The notes below the pieces were generated by a model. The model worked only from the letters and a program-made list of their open reading frames with translations, was not told the origin of the DNA and ran no database searches. Below, piece by piece: positions 8,079 to 16,760 of a stretch of DNA of 64,000 nucleotides; the stretch's first letter is position 1, and each line of letters starts with the position of its first letter. The stretch spans positions 2,976,001 to 3,040,000 of the forward strand of contig NZ_JAJOZC010000001.1 in the NCBI RefSeq assembly GCF_023701695.1, in the 5' to 3' direction. A program made the position numbers and the translations under genes. The stretch comes from Streptomyces sp. RKAG290 (lineage in GTDB: Bacteria > Actinomycetota > Actinomycetes > Streptomycetales > Streptomycetaceae).

Positions 8079-9053
8079 GTGCAGCGCCGACCCGACGAGA
8101 AGTACCCACCGGCCCAGCCGTACGAGCAGGGCATGCTCGACGTCGGCGAAGGCAACCTCGTGTACTGGGAGGCATGCGGCAACCCGGCCGGCAAGCCCGC
8201 CGTGGTCGTGCACGGCGGACCGGGCTCGGGATGCGCGGAGCGGCCCCGGCAGTACTTCGACCCGGACCGCTACCGCGTGATCCTCTTCGACCAGCGTGGC
8301 TGCGGCCGCTCCACCCCGCACGCGAGCGATCCGGCCACCCTCATGCGGTTCAACACCACGGACCGGCTGATCGCCGACATGGAGCGGCTGCGCGTCCGGC
8401 TGGGCATCGACAAGTGGCTGCTCTACGGGGGCTCCTGGGGCTCGACGCTGATCCTCGCGTACGCCGAACAGCACCCCGAGCGGGTCAGCGAGATCGTGAT
8501 CCCGGCCGTCACCACGACCCGCCGCTCCGAGACCGACTGGCTGTACCGGGGCGTGGGGCAGATCTTCCCCGAGGCCTGGGACCTGTTCCGGGCCGCGGTC
8601 CCGGAGGCCGCGAGCGACGCGACTCCTGACGTGCTCGCCGCTTACGCCCGGCGGACGGAGAGCCCCGACCCGGAGGTCCGGGCGCGGGCGACCGCCGACT
8701 GGTGCGCCTGGGAGGACGCGGTGCTCTCGCTGGAGACGTACACCGGGCCGCCGCCGTACAGCGGCCGCCCCGGCCGGGCGCAGCGGGCGCTGGTGCGGAT
8801 CTGCGCGCACTACTTCTCGAACGGCGCCTGGCTGGAGGAGGGGCAGCTGATCCGGGACGCCGGGCGGCTGGCGGGGATCCCCGGCGTGCTGGTGCACGGG
8901 CGGTTCGACCTGGCCGGCCCGCTGACCACCGCGTGGGAGCTGGCGAAGGTGTGGCCGGACGCGGAACTGACCGTGATCGCGGAGGCGGGTCATCTCGGCG
9001 GCGCGGCGACGAGCCGGGCGGTACTGGCGGCGCTCGACCGGTTCGCGGGGTAG
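8079..9053 (+). CDS. pip: Proline iminopeptidase
   Basis: This 324-residue alpha/beta hydrolase releases N-terminal proline from peptides in the cytoplasm. It carries the S33 peptidase signatures: the oxyanion loop HGGPGSG, LFDQRGCGRS, the nucleophile elbow GGSWGSTL, Asp in HGRFDLAGP, and the catalytic His in EAGHLGG. The GTG at 8079 was chosen because it precedes the conserved YPPAQPYEQGMLDV segment; upstream sequence in the same frame does not look like coding sequence. It stands alone and is followed by a hairpin terminator. Confidence 0.93.
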   Translation: MQRRPDEKYPPAQPYEQGMLDVGEGNLVYWEACGNPAGKPAVVVHGGPGSGCAERPRQYFDPDRYRVILFDQRGCGRSTPHASDPATLMRFNTTDRLIADMERLRVRLGIDKWLLYGGSWGSTLILAYAEQHPERVSEIVIPAVTTTRRSETDWLYRGVGQIFPEAWDLFRAAVPEAASDATPDVLAAYARRTESPDPEVRARATADWCAWEDAVLSLETYTGPPPYSGRPGRAQRALVRICAHYFSNGAWLEEGQLIRDAGRLAGIPGVLVHGRFDLAGPLTTAWELAKVWPDAELTVIAEAGHLGGAATSRAVLAALDRFAG

Positions 9054-9118
9054 AGGCCCGTTCCACCGAACAGGCGACCGATGGCCGACGTTGAGCAGTC
9101 AGGGGCGGGCGTCGCTCC

Positions 9119-9153
9119 TGTCGGAGTTCCCGTCCTGGCTGGGAACTCCGACA
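9119..9153. terminator. Hairpin terminator after the proline iminopeptidase gene
   Basis: Perfect 13-bp arms at 9119-9131 and 9141-9153 surround a 9-base loop, 66 bp past the iminopeptidase stop. Confidence 0.7.
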
Positions 9154-9196
9154 GCTCGGCACATACTGCGCCGACCGTCCGCCGGCAGTCCGCTCG

Positions 9197-9236
9197 CGCC
9201 CGGTGAAGGCGGGGTCGCCCCGCCCTTCACCGGGCG
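9197..9236. terminator. Hairpin terminator after the pectate lyase gene
   Basis: Arms CGCCCGGTGAAGG (9197-9209) and CCTTCACCGGGCG (9224-9236) pair perfectly, just past the stop of the leftward pectate lyase gene. Together with the neighbouring hairpin it separates the two convergent genes. Confidence 0.75.
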
Positions 9237-9244
9237 CCGGTCGG

Positions 9245-10540
9245 TTACGGCGTCACGACGGTGCCGCCGAAGGTCACGACGAGGTGGCCGTCCGCAGCGA
9301 ACGACCAGTCCATGGCTCCGTCGTACGAGGAGCACCGGGAGCCGTTCGAGCCGGTCCAGAACTGGTTCGAACCGTCGGCGTCGCCGACCGTCTTGTCGTT
9401 CGAGCCGCTGCCACTCCGGCAGGAGGTGTTGTTGCGGTAGACGGAAGTGCCCTTGTCAAAGGAGAAGTTGCGTTCCTCGTTGTCTATGGCGACGTTGTCC
9501 GAGACGGTCATCGAGCCGGGGTTGCTGTTGTACGTGAATCCGTGATGGCCGTTGTCGTAGGCGATGTTGCGGCGTACGACGTGGTCGACCTCGATGTCGT
9601 CACCGCCGAGCTTGAAGCCGTTGCGGTCACCGTCCGAGTTCACGGTCCCGTCCGAGAGGGTGCCGTTGCTGTAGGAGAGGGAGTCCTCGATGGTCACCGG
9701 GCCGATGGGGCCGGTCTCGTTCTTGGTGTAGAGGTCCCAGCCGTCGTCGATGTTGTTGTGGGAGACCGTGTAGCGGAAGACGTTCCCGGGGCCGGAAGTG
9801 AGCTTGGAGGCGAAGCCGTCGGCGTCCTCGCCGTCGGAGTCGGCGTTGTCGTGCGACTCCGAGCTCAGGATGAGGTTGTCGGCGGGCCACTCGTCGTCCG
9901 GAGTGGTCGAGGCGATCCGTGAGATCTGCAGCCCCGAGTCGTGGTTGAAGCGTGTCACGACGTGCTCGACGATGTTGTTGCTGCCGCCGACGAAGATCCC
10001 GTTGTCACCGGCGTGCTCGACGACGATGCCGTTGATGTGCCAGAAGTCCCCGTTGACGGCGAGCCCGCGGTTGGCCCCGTCCTCGCTCATCTCCGCGAAG
10101 CTCAGCACCGGGCTCTCGCCCGGGTAGGCGGCCAGGGTCGTGCGGGCACTCGATGAACCGTCGTTGCCCGGCGGGATGGTGACCGTCTGTGCGTAGTGGT
10201 ACGTCCCGCCGCGCAGGTAGACCGTGCCGCCGGAGCCGACGCGGCTGATGGCCGAGGCCAGTGTCGTCGGGTCAGCTTCCGTTCCGGCTGCGCCGTCGGT
10301 GCCGTCCGGCGCCACGTAGAGAGCGGTGGCGTCCAGCGGTACGGAGGCGACCGGCGCGTCGCCGCCGAGGGCGCTGAGACCGGGCAGGCAGGACCCGCCG
10401 CCCGCGCCGGGGCTCGCGCAGGCGGCGGGCGACTCTCCGGCCAGGTGCAGGGTGGGCGCGGCCTGAGCGGTCGCGCCGGTCACGACGGCAAGTGCGCCGG
10501 CCAGCAGGCTGACGCAGGCGATGACGGGTCTGATCTGCAT
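9245..10540 (-). CDS. Secreted right-handed parallel beta-helix protein, pectate lyase (PL9-like)
   Basis: A Sec signal peptide (about residues 1-27, ending TAQAAP) leads to a mature protein of about 400 residues. A parallel beta-helix starts at TALYVAPDGTDGAAGTEADP, with successive coils containing stacked Asn residues (GSNNIVEHVV, HDNADSDGEDADGFASKL, GPGNVFRYTVSHNNIDDGWD, GNRNGFKLGGDD-like coil). The DGEDADGFASKL and DGWDLYTKN coils resemble the Ca2+-binding core of PL9 pectate lyases. It probably cleaves polygalacturonate by beta-elimination outside the cell. Expression is probably controlled by a LacI-type repressor through the site at 10791. The ATG at 10540 is the only start that gives a signal peptide. 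Confidence 0.85.
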   Translation of the reverse strand: MQIRPVIACVSLLAGALAVVTGATAQAAPTLHLAGESPAACASPGAGGGSCLPGLSALGGDAPVASVPLDATALYVAPDGTDGAAGTEADPTTLASAISRVGSGGTVYLRGGTYHYAQTVTIPPGNDGSSSARTTLAAYPGESPVLSFAEMSEDGANRGLAVNGDFWHINGIVVEHAGDNGIFVGGSNNIVEHVVTRFNHDSGLQISRIASTTPDDEWPADNLILSSESHDNADSDGEDADGFASKLTSGPGNVFRYTVSHNNIDDGWDLYTKNETGPIGPVTIEDSLSYSNGTLSDGTVNSDGDRNGFKLGGDDIEVDHVVRRNIAYDNGHHGFTYNSNPGSMTVSDNVAIDNEERNFSFDKGTSVYRNNTSCRSGSGSNDKTVGDADGSNQFWTGSNGSRCSSYDGAMDWSFAADGHLVVTFGGTVVTP

Positions 10541-10790
10541 CGTTCGACTCCAGGTGGGGTTGGTTCGTTCGACGGTTGGTGTGGCGGTTCGTACGGTGGC
10601 CCGGTCCGTCTCTGGGTGGGGCGGCGGCTCGGGCGACTGCGCTGCGGGCATGGCGATGTCGGTACGGGCGCGGCCTCGGCCACGTCCGGGAAGAACGTGA
10701 GCACCCCTTCTGTCGAGGCTTCAGTCATGGCACCGTGTTTGTTCGAGTCCGTGAACGGGTCTCACGGAGAGGAACCTCCATCGGATCACG
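10541..10790 (-). other. Long untranslated leader of the pectate lyase gene, no gene seen
   Basis: About 250 bp separate the predicted promoter from the pectate lyase ATG. Frames here have Pro/Ser/Arg-rich shadow character and no credible ribosome-binding site. The stretch is best read as a long 5' leader. I see no known riboswitch fold in it. Confidence 0.4.
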
Positions 10791-10835
10791 CAAGCGCTTT
10801 CTATGGACGATAGATGCCCCTCATGTTCACGTCAA
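10791..10835 (-). promoter_or_regulatory. Pectate lyase promoter with overlapping LacI-type operator
   Basis: On the minus strand, TTGACG (10835-10830) and TATCGT (10812-10807) are spaced by 17 bp. Immediately downstream, across the likely start point, lies GAAAGCGCTTGC with the palindromic core AAGCGCTT (10792-10799), a typical LacI-family operator core. Confidence 0.6.
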
Positions 10836-10972
10836 TGGACACCTATCTGAAACGTAATCATGATTGTGAACCACGGGTCGCCCGTCCCAGAGGCCGCACG
10901 ACGGAGTGATCCCGCCGCGCCGCAGGAATCCACCCTTGCTTCGAGCGGACTCCAAGGCGTTGGGTTGACCTC

Positions 10973-11968
10973 ATGAAGTACACGCAGCTCGGACGCACAG
11001 GACTCAAAGTCAGCCGCCTCGTCCTGGGGACGATGAACTTCGGCCCCCAGACCAACGAGAGCGACAGCCACGCGCTCATGGACGCCGCTCTGGACGCGGG
11101 CGTCAACTTCTTCGACACCGCGAACGTCTACGGCTGGGGCGAGAACAAGGGCCGTACCGAGGAGATCCTCGGCACCTGGTTCGCGCAGGGCGGCGACCGT
11201 CGCGACAAGGTCGTCCTCGCCACCAAGGTCTACGGCAACATGGGCGCCGACAGCCAGGCGTGGCCCAACCACGACAAGCTGTCCGCGGTCAACATCCGCC
11301 GGGCCGTCGACGCGAGCCTCAAGCGGCTGCAGACGGACCACATCGACCTGTACCAGTTCCACCACGTCGACCGTGACACCCCGATCGACGAGATCTGGCA
11401 GGCCATCGACGTACTGATCCAGCAGGGCAAGATCCTTTACGCGGGCTCGTCCAACTTCTCGGGCTACAAGATCGCCCAGGCCAACGAGCGGGCCCGGCAG
11501 CGGGGCAGCTACGGGCTGGTCAGCGAGCAGTGCATCTACAACCTGATGGAGCGGGGGGCCGAGATGGAGGTCATCCCGGCCGCCCAGGAGTACGGCCTCG
11601 GCGTCATCCCGTGGTCGCCGCTGCACGGCGGGCTGCTCGGCGGCGCGCTGCGCAAGGAGCGCGAGGGCGGCGGCGCCCGGTCCACCTCGGGCCGGTCCGG
11701 CGAGGCGCTCGCCGACCCGAAGGTGCGGGCCCAGGTCCAGGCGTACGAGGACCTGCTGGAGAAGCACGGCCTGGAGCCCGGCGAGGCCGGCCTGGCCTGG
11801 CTGCTGACCCGTCCCGGCGTCACGGGTCCGATCTCCGGTCCGCGTACGCGGGAGCAGCTCGACTCCGCACTGCGTGCGGTGGAGCTGGAGCTTTCGGGCG
11901 AGGTGCTGACCGCGCTGGACGAGATCTTCCCCGGTCCCGGCCCGTCGCCGGAGAACTTCGCCTGGTAG
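10973..11968 (+). CDS. Aldo/keto reductase
   Basis: This 331-residue soluble oxidoreductase has the AKR TIM-barrel signatures. They are FFDTANVYGWGENKGRTEEIL with catalytic Asp and Tyr, ATKVYG with catalytic Lys, LYQFHHVD with catalytic His, and the NADPH-binding GPISGPRTREQLD near the C-terminus. It resembles the AKR11/13-type reductases annotated as general stress proteins. The substrate is not predictable. The ATG at 10973 begins the canonical MKYTQLGRTGLKVS opening strand. It is divergent from the pectate lyase gene across a 430-bp region. Confidence 0.92.
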   Translation: MKYTQLGRTGLKVSRLVLGTMNFGPQTNESDSHALMDAALDAGVNFFDTANVYGWGENKGRTEEILGTWFAQGGDRRDKVVLATKVYGNMGADSQAWPNHDKLSAVNIRRAVDASLKRLQTDHIDLYQFHHVDRDTPIDEIWQAIDVLIQQGKILYAGSSNFSGYKIAQANERARQRGSYGLVSEQCIYNLMERGAEMEVIPAAQEYGLGVIPWSPLHGGLLGGALRKEREGGGARSTSGRSGEALADPKVRAQVQAYEDLLEKHGLEPGEAGLAWLLTRPGVTGPISGPRTREQLDSALRAVELELSGEVLTALDEIFPGPGPSPENFAW

Positions 11969-12004
11969 GAGTCGGCGTGCGTACGGCCGTCCTCGCCGGG
12001 CTCA

Positions 12005-12091
12005 TCAGCCGAGGGCGGCCGCCGCTGCCACCACGACGAACATCAGCACGAGCACAGCCGCCATAATGCGGTTTCTGGTCTTGGGGTCCAC
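12005..12091 (-). CDS. 28-residue single-helix membrane microprotein
   Basis: Starting at GTG 12091, the frame reads a short basic head (VDPKTRNRI) followed by one continuous hydrophobic helix (AAVLVLMFVVVAAAAALG) and a TGA at 12005. The positive-inside head and clean transmembrane segment argue that this is a real small membrane protein of a type scattered through Streptomyces, though this is from memory of the pattern and not a search. No function is known. It is too short for usual gene calling. Confidence 0.5.
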   Translation of the reverse strand: MDPKTRNRIMAAVLVLMFVVVAAAAALG

Positions 12092-12126
12092 CCGACGAGC
12101 GTAACCGCCCGGCTCACCGCCCCGGC

Positions 12127-12387
12127 GGCCAGGCCCGCATCACCTCGCAGCGCGGCTGGCAGCAGACCGCGGCCAACGACTACGGATCGAAGATGGCCAC
12201 GTACGCCACGGCAGGCGTCCCGGTGTACGTCATCGTCGATCCGTACACCGGCAAATGGCACCTCCACACGCTCCCGAAGGACGACGAGTACCGGGGGACG
12301 CTGAGCTTCGACTTCGGCACACCGATCGACCTCACCGCGACCGTCGTCGGCCTCACCCTGGAGACAGGCGCCTTCCCCCGCGACTGA
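12127..12387 (+). pseudogene. Remnant of a Uma2-family (restriction-endonuclease-fold) protein
   Basis: The open frame contains only the C-terminal half of a Uma2/DUF820 protein: NDYGSKMATYATAGVPVYVI, VDPYTGKWHLHT and a terminal GLTLETGAF. The conserved N-terminal part with the PD-(D/E)xK residues is absent. Upstream in frame a stop at 12064 ends the coding possibility. It could start at the ATG at 12193 (64 residues), but that would lack the active site. An intact Uma2 gene is present at 58513-59118. Confidence 0.6.
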
Positions 12388-12402
12388 TCCTCCACCGACG
12401 CG

Positions 12403-12440
12403 AAGCGGCCCCGTACCGGAGTACCCGGTCGGGGCCGCTT
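12403..12440. terminator. Bidirectional hairpin terminator
   Basis: Arms AAGCGGCCCCG (12403-12413) and CGGGGCCGCTT (12430-12440) pair perfectly, with further internal pairing. It lies between the Uma2 remnant and the stop of the leftward MFS gene. Confidence 0.75.
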
Positions 12441-12459
12441 TCGCGTGTGCGGACAGCCC

Positions 12460-13794
12460 TCAGGCCGCCGTGGCCAGCTGGTCGCGCGGGACGAAACGCA
12501 CGTGCGGGCGGCCGGGTCGCAGGTCGACCTTGAGGCGCAGACCGCCCACCCGGGCCAGCATGAAGCCGACTCCGAGCGCGGCCACCAGCGAGAACGCACC
12601 GCCGACGGCCATTCCGGTCCGGACGCCGTACGCGTCGCTGATCCAGCCGACGATCGGGGCGCCCACCGGCGTACCTCCGGCGAAGACCATCATGTACAGG
12701 CTCATCACCCGGCCGCGCATGGCCGGGTCCGCCGCCATCTGGACGCTGGTGTTCGCGCTGATGTTGGTCGTCAGACCGATCATGCCGATCGGGACGAGCA
12801 GGATCGAGAACAGCCAGACGGACGGCGAGACGGAGGCGATGATCTCCAGCACGCCGAAGGCCGAGCCCGCGAGGACCAGCATCCGCAGCCGCGAGGAGCG
12901 GCGGCGGGCGGCAAGCAGGGCTCCGACCAGGGAGCCGGCCGCCATCAGGATGTTGAAGAACGAGTACATCCCGGCGCCGCCGTGGAAGACCTCGTCCGCG
13001 AACGCCGTCAGCCAGATCGGGAAGTTGAATCCGAACGTACCGACGAAGCCGACGAGGACGATCGGCCAGATCAGCTCCGGACGGCCGGAGACGTAGCGCA
13101 GGCCCTCGCGCAGCTGTCCCTTGGCACGCGGGACGACGACGGCCTTGTGGAGCTCGCTCGTACGCATCATCAGCAGGCCGACGAGCGGGGCGAGGAACGA
13201 CAGGCCGTTGAACATGAAGGCCCAGCCGCTGCCGACCGTGGTGATCAGCACACCCGCGACGGCGGGACCGATGAGCCGGGCGGACTGGAAGTTCGCCGAG
13301 TTCAGACTGACCGCGTTGCGCAGCTGTGCGGGGCCGACCATCTCGGACACGAACGACTGGCGGGCCGGGTTGTCCACGACCGTGACCATGCCGAGCAGGA
13401 ACGCGATGAGGTAGACGTGCCACACCTGGACCACACCGGAGAGCGTGAGCGCGGCGAGCGCGATACCGCACAGGCCGAGTGCCGCCTGGCTGAAGAGCAG
13501 GAGCTTGCGCTTGGGCAGACGGTCGGCGATGACGCCCCCGTACAGGCCGAAGAGCAGCATGGGGAGGAACTGGAGTGCCGTGGTGATGCCGACGGCGGCG
13601 GCGGACCCGGTGAGGCTCAGGACGAGCCAGTCCTGCGTGATGCGGGACATCCAGGTACCGGTGTTGGAGATCACGGCGCCGGTTGCGAACAGGCGGTAGT
13701 TACGGATCTTCAGCGACGAGAAGGTCCCGCCGGGCTTGCTCTCGTGGGTGGAAGTCGGTGCGGGGGCGGAGTCTGCTCCGGATCCCGTACTCAA
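12460..13794 (-). CDS. MFS transporter (MarR-linked exporter)
   Basis: This 444-residue protein has about twelve membrane helices and begins at a TTG preceded by a GGAGG site 9 bases upstream. The N-terminal half has the pattern of the MFS_3/enterobactin-exporter-like group (RNYRLFATGAVISNTGTWMS, TQDWLVLSLTGSAAAVGI, GGVIADRLPKRKLL, DNPARQSFVSEMVG). Such proteins export drugs or siderophores with proton antiport; the substrate is unknown. It sits about 100 bp downstream of a MarR gene on the same strand, so it is probably the regulated exporter of that MarR. Confidence 0.88.
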   Translation of the reverse strand: MSTGSGADSAPAPTSTHESKPGGTFSSLKIRNYRLFATGAVISNTGTWMSRITQDWLVLSLTGSAAAVGITTALQFLPMLLFGLYGGVIADRLPKRKLLLFSQAALGLCGIALAALTLSGVVQVWHVYLIAFLLGMVTVVDNPARQSFVSEMVGPAQLRNAVSLNSANFQSARLIGPAVAGVLITTVGSGWAFMFNGLSFLAPLVGLLMMRTSELHKAVVVPRAKGQLREGLRYVSGRPELIWPIVLVGFVGTFGFNFPIWLTAFADEVFHGGAGMYSFFNILMAAGSLVGALLAARRRSSRLRMLVLAGSAFGVLEIIASVSPSVWLFSILLVPIGMIGLTTNISANTSVQMAADPAMRGRVMSLYMMVFAGGTPVGAPIVGWISDAYGVRTGMAVGGAFSLVAALGVGFMLARVGGLRLKVDLRPGRPHVRFVPRDQLATAA

Positions 13795-13890
13795 AAGGGT
13801 TCGCCTCCTCGGGCGTGGACATTGCGCTGACTGACGGGGATGCGGCGGTGGGGGCGGTGCGCCGGTCGTGACCCGGCACGGCCCGCTCCG

Positions 13891-14331
13891 CTACAGGTGG
13901 GCGAGCTTCTCCAGCACGGGCGCCGCGTTGCGCAGCGTCTCCCACTCGTCCTCGTCCAGGCCTTCGGCGAGGGTGGTCAGCCAGGCGTTCCGCTTGGAGC
14001 GGCTCTCGGCGAGCATGGCCTCGGCCTGCTCGGTCTGGCTGACCATCTTCTGTCGACGGTCATCGGGGTGCGGTTCCAGTCTGACAAGTCCCTTGGCTTC
14101 CAGCAGCGCGACGATGCGGGTCATCGACGGCGGCTGCACGTGCTCCTTGCGGGCCAGCTCACCGGGGGTGGCGGAACCGCAACGGGCGAGTGTGCCGAGC
14201 ACCGACATCTCGGTGGGGCTCAGCGACTCGTCGACGCGCTGGTGCTTGAGGCGCCGGCCGAGCAGCATGACGGCGGAGCGAAGGGAGCTCACGGCGGCGG
14301 CACTGTCGCCGTCGTGGATCAGGTCAGGCAT
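13891..14331 (-). CDS. MarR family transcriptional regulator
   Basis: This 146-residue winged-helix protein has the recognition region TPGELARKEHVQPPSMTRIV and the wing LVRLEPHPDDRRQKMVSQT, the classic DxRQK-type MarR wing. The N- and C-terminal helices form the dimer interface. It precedes the MFS exporter on the same strand. The palindrome GTAACTCATTAC just upstream is a likely autoregulatory operator. The inducer is probably a small aromatic compound or drug, as for other MarR-exporter pairs. Confidence 0.9.
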   Translation of the reverse strand: MPDLIHDGDSAAAVSSLRSAVMLLGRRLKHQRVDESLSPTEMSVLGTLARCGSATPGELARKEHVQPPSMTRIVALLEAKGLVRLEPHPDDRRQKMVSQTEQAEAMLAESRSKRNAWLTTLAEGLDEDEWETLRNAAPVLEKLAHL

Positions 14332-14341
14332 GTTTGTTAGC

Positions 14342-14353
14342 GTAACTCATTAC
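14342..14353 (-). promoter_or_regulatory. Putative MarR operator
   Basis: GTAACTCATTAC has inverted GTAA/TTAC half-sites and lies 11 bp upstream of the MarR ATG, a usual place for autorepression. Confidence 0.45.
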
Positions 14354-14476
14354 CTACCCTAAAGACCACTCGGTGGTACACGCGCGAGACCCGAATCACC
14401 AATCGATCACCCAAACGAGTGAGTTCGTGCCGGAAAGTGACCCGCCGCGGGGCCGGGGGACGTAACCCTGCATGCC

Positions 14477-14683
14477 ATGGGATCGACAGTGCTCAGCCTG
14501 CGGATAGACGGTGAGCTGCTCGACCGGCTCAAGCAGCACGCCGCAAAACGCGGAATGAGCGTCCAGGACTATGTGGTCCGGACGCTCATTCGCGACGACT
14601 TCGACGAGCGCTTCCAGGCGGCCGTCGACGAGACAGAGAAGTTCTACGGGGCGGAAGGGGTCACGGCCGAGGAGGTCACCTGA
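14477..14683 (+). CDS. Ribbon-helix-helix (Arc-type) small protein
   Basis: This protein is 68 residues. The N-terminal strand STVLSLRIDGELLDRLKQHA and the following helices (RGMSVQDYVVRTLIRDDF) match the ribbon-helix-helix DNA-binding fold seen in Arc/CopG regulators and antitoxins. The acidic C-terminal tail could be a partner-binding segment. No toxin gene is adjacent, so an orphan regulator is more likely than a toxin-antitoxin pair. It converges on the nucleobase permease gene. Confidence 0.78.
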   Translation: MGSTVLSLRIDGELLDRLKQHAAKRGMSVQDYVVRTLIRDDFDERFQAAVDETEKFYGAEGVTAEEVT

Positions 14684-14707
14684 CCCCCCGGGCCGCACCC
14701 AGAGCGA

Positions 14708-16162
14708 TCACGTGAGGCCGAGCGCCGGCATCGCGTAGTAGAAGACGAAGACCGCCGACACCACATACATGGCCACCGGCACCGAGCGACCGCGCCCGGC
14801 GGCCAGCCGCAGCACGCAGAAGGCGATGAAGCCGATCCCGATGCCGTTGGTGATCGAGTAGGTGAACGGCATCATCACCATGGCGAGGAAGGCCGGCATC
14901 GAGAGCGTGTAGTCGCTCCAGTCGATGTCGCGCACCGAGCCCGCGATGATCAGGAAGCCGACCGCCAGCAGCGCCGGAGTGGCCGCCTGCGAGGGGACCA
15001 TGGTCGCCAGCGGCGTCAGGAACAGCGCCACCGTGAACAGCAGACCCGTCACCACGCTCGCGAGGCCGGTGCGGGCGCCCTCGCCGACCCCTGCCGTGGA
15101 CTCCACGAAGCAGGTCGAGGCGGAGGAGGAGCTCGCACCGCCCGCGGCGACCGCGATGCCGTCGACGAAGAGCACCTTGTTGATGCCGGGGAAGTGGCCT
15201 TCCTTGTCCATCAGCTTGGCCTCGTCGCCGACACCGAGGATGGTGCCCATCGCGTCGAAGAAGCAGGACAGCAGCACGGTGAAGACGAACAGGATGCCGG
15301 TGAGCGCGCCCACCTTGTCGAAGCCGCCGAACAGACTGACCTTGCCGATCAGCCCGAAGTCGGGGGAGGCGACCGGGTTGCCCGGCCACTGGGGCACGGT
15401 CAGGCCCCAGGCCTCGCCCGGCAGGTCCGCGACCGCGTCGATGACCAGCGCGACGACCGTCATCGCCACGATGGAGATCAGGATCGCGCCCGGCACCTTG
15501 CGGACGATCAGCGCGAGCGTGAGCAGCGCGCCGAGGACGAAGACCAGGACCGGCCAGCCGTTGAGGTGACCGTCGTTGCCGAGCTGCAGCGGGACGGTGG
15601 TGTGCGCCAGGTCCGGGACACGGGAGACGAAGCCCGAGTCGACCAGGCCGATCAGCAGGATGAAGAGACCGATACCGATCGCGATGCCCTTGCGGAGCGA
15701 GGTCGGCACGGCGTTCATCACACGTTCCCGCAGCCCGGTCGCGACCAGCAGCATGACCACGATGCCGGCGAGGACGACCATGCCCATCGCGTCGGGCCAG
15801 CTCATCCGAGGGGCGAGCTGGAGGGCGACGACGGTGTTGACGCCGAGGCCCGCGGCCAGCGCGATCGGGACGTTGCCGATCACACCCATGAGCAGGGTGG
15901 AGAACGCCGCGGTGAGGACCGTCGCGGTGACCAGCTGCCCACTGTCGAGCTGGTGCCCGTACATGTCCTTCGCGCTGCCCAGGATGATCGGGTTCAGCAC
16001 GATGATGTACGCCATCGCGAAGAAGGTGGCGAATCCGCCGCGGATCTCACGCGCGACCGACGACCCCCGCTCGGAGATCTTGAAGTAACGGTCCAGGCCG
16101 CCGTGGGGCTGGGGAGCCTGGGGCTGCTCGGAGTCGACCGGAGCGGTGGCCGAGGGGGGCAT
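14708..16162 (-). CDS. NCS2 family nucleobase permease (adenine/guanine/hypoxanthine type)
   Basis: This protein of 484 residues has about 14 membrane helices. The AzgA-like signatures are present: FFAMAYIIVLNPIIL at the first helix, GLGVNTVVALQLAP, SCFFDAMGTILGVGDEAKLM and SSTCFVESTAGVGEGARTGL. These transporters import purines (or uracil) with protons or sodium. The C-terminus ends in short helices. The ATG at 16162 is followed by a Pro/Gln-rich cytoplasmic tail and then GLDRYFKISERGSSVAREIR, which is conserved in the family. It stands alone, divergent from DUF2530. Confidence 0.92.
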   Translation of the reverse strand: MPPSATAPVDSEQPQAPQPHGGLDRYFKISERGSSVAREIRGGFATFFAMAYIIVLNPIILGSAKDMYGHQLDSGQLVTATVLTAAFSTLLMGVIGNVPIALAAGLGVNTVVALQLAPRMSWPDAMGMVVLAGIVVMLLVATGLRERVMNAVPTSLRKGIAIGIGLFILLIGLVDSGFVSRVPDLAHTTVPLQLGNDGHLNGWPVLVFVLGALLTLALIVRKVPGAILISIVAMTVVALVIDAVADLPGEAWGLTVPQWPGNPVASPDFGLIGKVSLFGGFDKVGALTGILFVFTVLLSCFFDAMGTILGVGDEAKLMDKEGHFPGINKVLFVDGIAVAAGGASSSSASTCFVESTAGVGEGARTGLASVVTGLLFTVALFLTPLATMVPSQAATPALLAVGFLIIAGSVRDIDWSDYTLSMPAFLAMVMMPFTYSITNGIGIGFIAFCVLRLAAGRGRSVPVAMYVVSAVFVFYYAMPALGLT

Positions 16163-16349
16163 GGCGGACCTCAGTCATACGTAGAGGGGGGTTAAATCTG
16201 GTCAGCTTTGGACTTTCGCACGAACAATTCGAGACAGTCGCAAGCAGATTCAGTATGAATACATAAGGCAAAGATCGCTATCTCCGCGCGTAGACCCTTG
16301 GGCCGACTGGCCTGAAGGCGTTTATGTACGCGCCGCATACACTGAGCCC

Positions 16350-16649
16350 ATGGCGAAGTGGACACCGAAACACGAGGCACCCGAGCCCCTGGAGGGGCCC
16401 GTCGTCGCGACCATCACCGGCGGCACGATCCTCTGGTTCGTCCTCTTCCTCGTCCAGCTCCCGTTCTACGGCTGGTTCGACGACCACGGTCACCTGTGGT
16501 GGGTGTGGACCTGCCTGGCCGGTGCGGGACTCGGCCTGATCGGCATCTGGTACGTGCGGGGGCGCGACGCCGCACTCAAGCGGATGGCCGCGGCCGACGC
16601 GGCCGGCCCGCAGGCCGACTCCGGGGACGCCCCCGGCAGCACCGCCTGA
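16350..16649 (+). CDS. DUF2530 membrane protein
   Basis: This 99-residue protein has two membrane helices (VVATITGGTILWFVLFLVQL and LWWVWTCLAGAGLGLIGIWY) connected by FYGWFDDHGH, followed by a charged Ala-rich tail. That is the DUF2530 actinobacterial pattern. No function is known. A -10-like TACACT at 16338-16343 ends 6 bases before the ATG, so its mRNA may be leaderless. Confidence 0.85.
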   Translation: MAKWTPKHEAPEPLEGPVVATITGGTILWFVLFLVQLPFYGWFDDHGHLWWVWTCLAGAGLGLIGIWYVRGRDAALKRMAAADAAGPQADSGDAPGSTA

Positions 16650-16760
16650 CGCACGCTTGCGCCCGGTCGTAGTACCGCGGGACGATCCCCGTCCTCCCCC
16701 GGTCCGGTCTTCGGACCACCCGGCGGGTGAACCGGACGATCCGCCCGTACCGTCGGAACC

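Noticed and set aside
14477..14683. Toxin-antitoxin pair from the ribbon-helix-helix protein
   Set aside because: The neighbouring gene is a convergent permease; no toxin-like ORF is adjacent.
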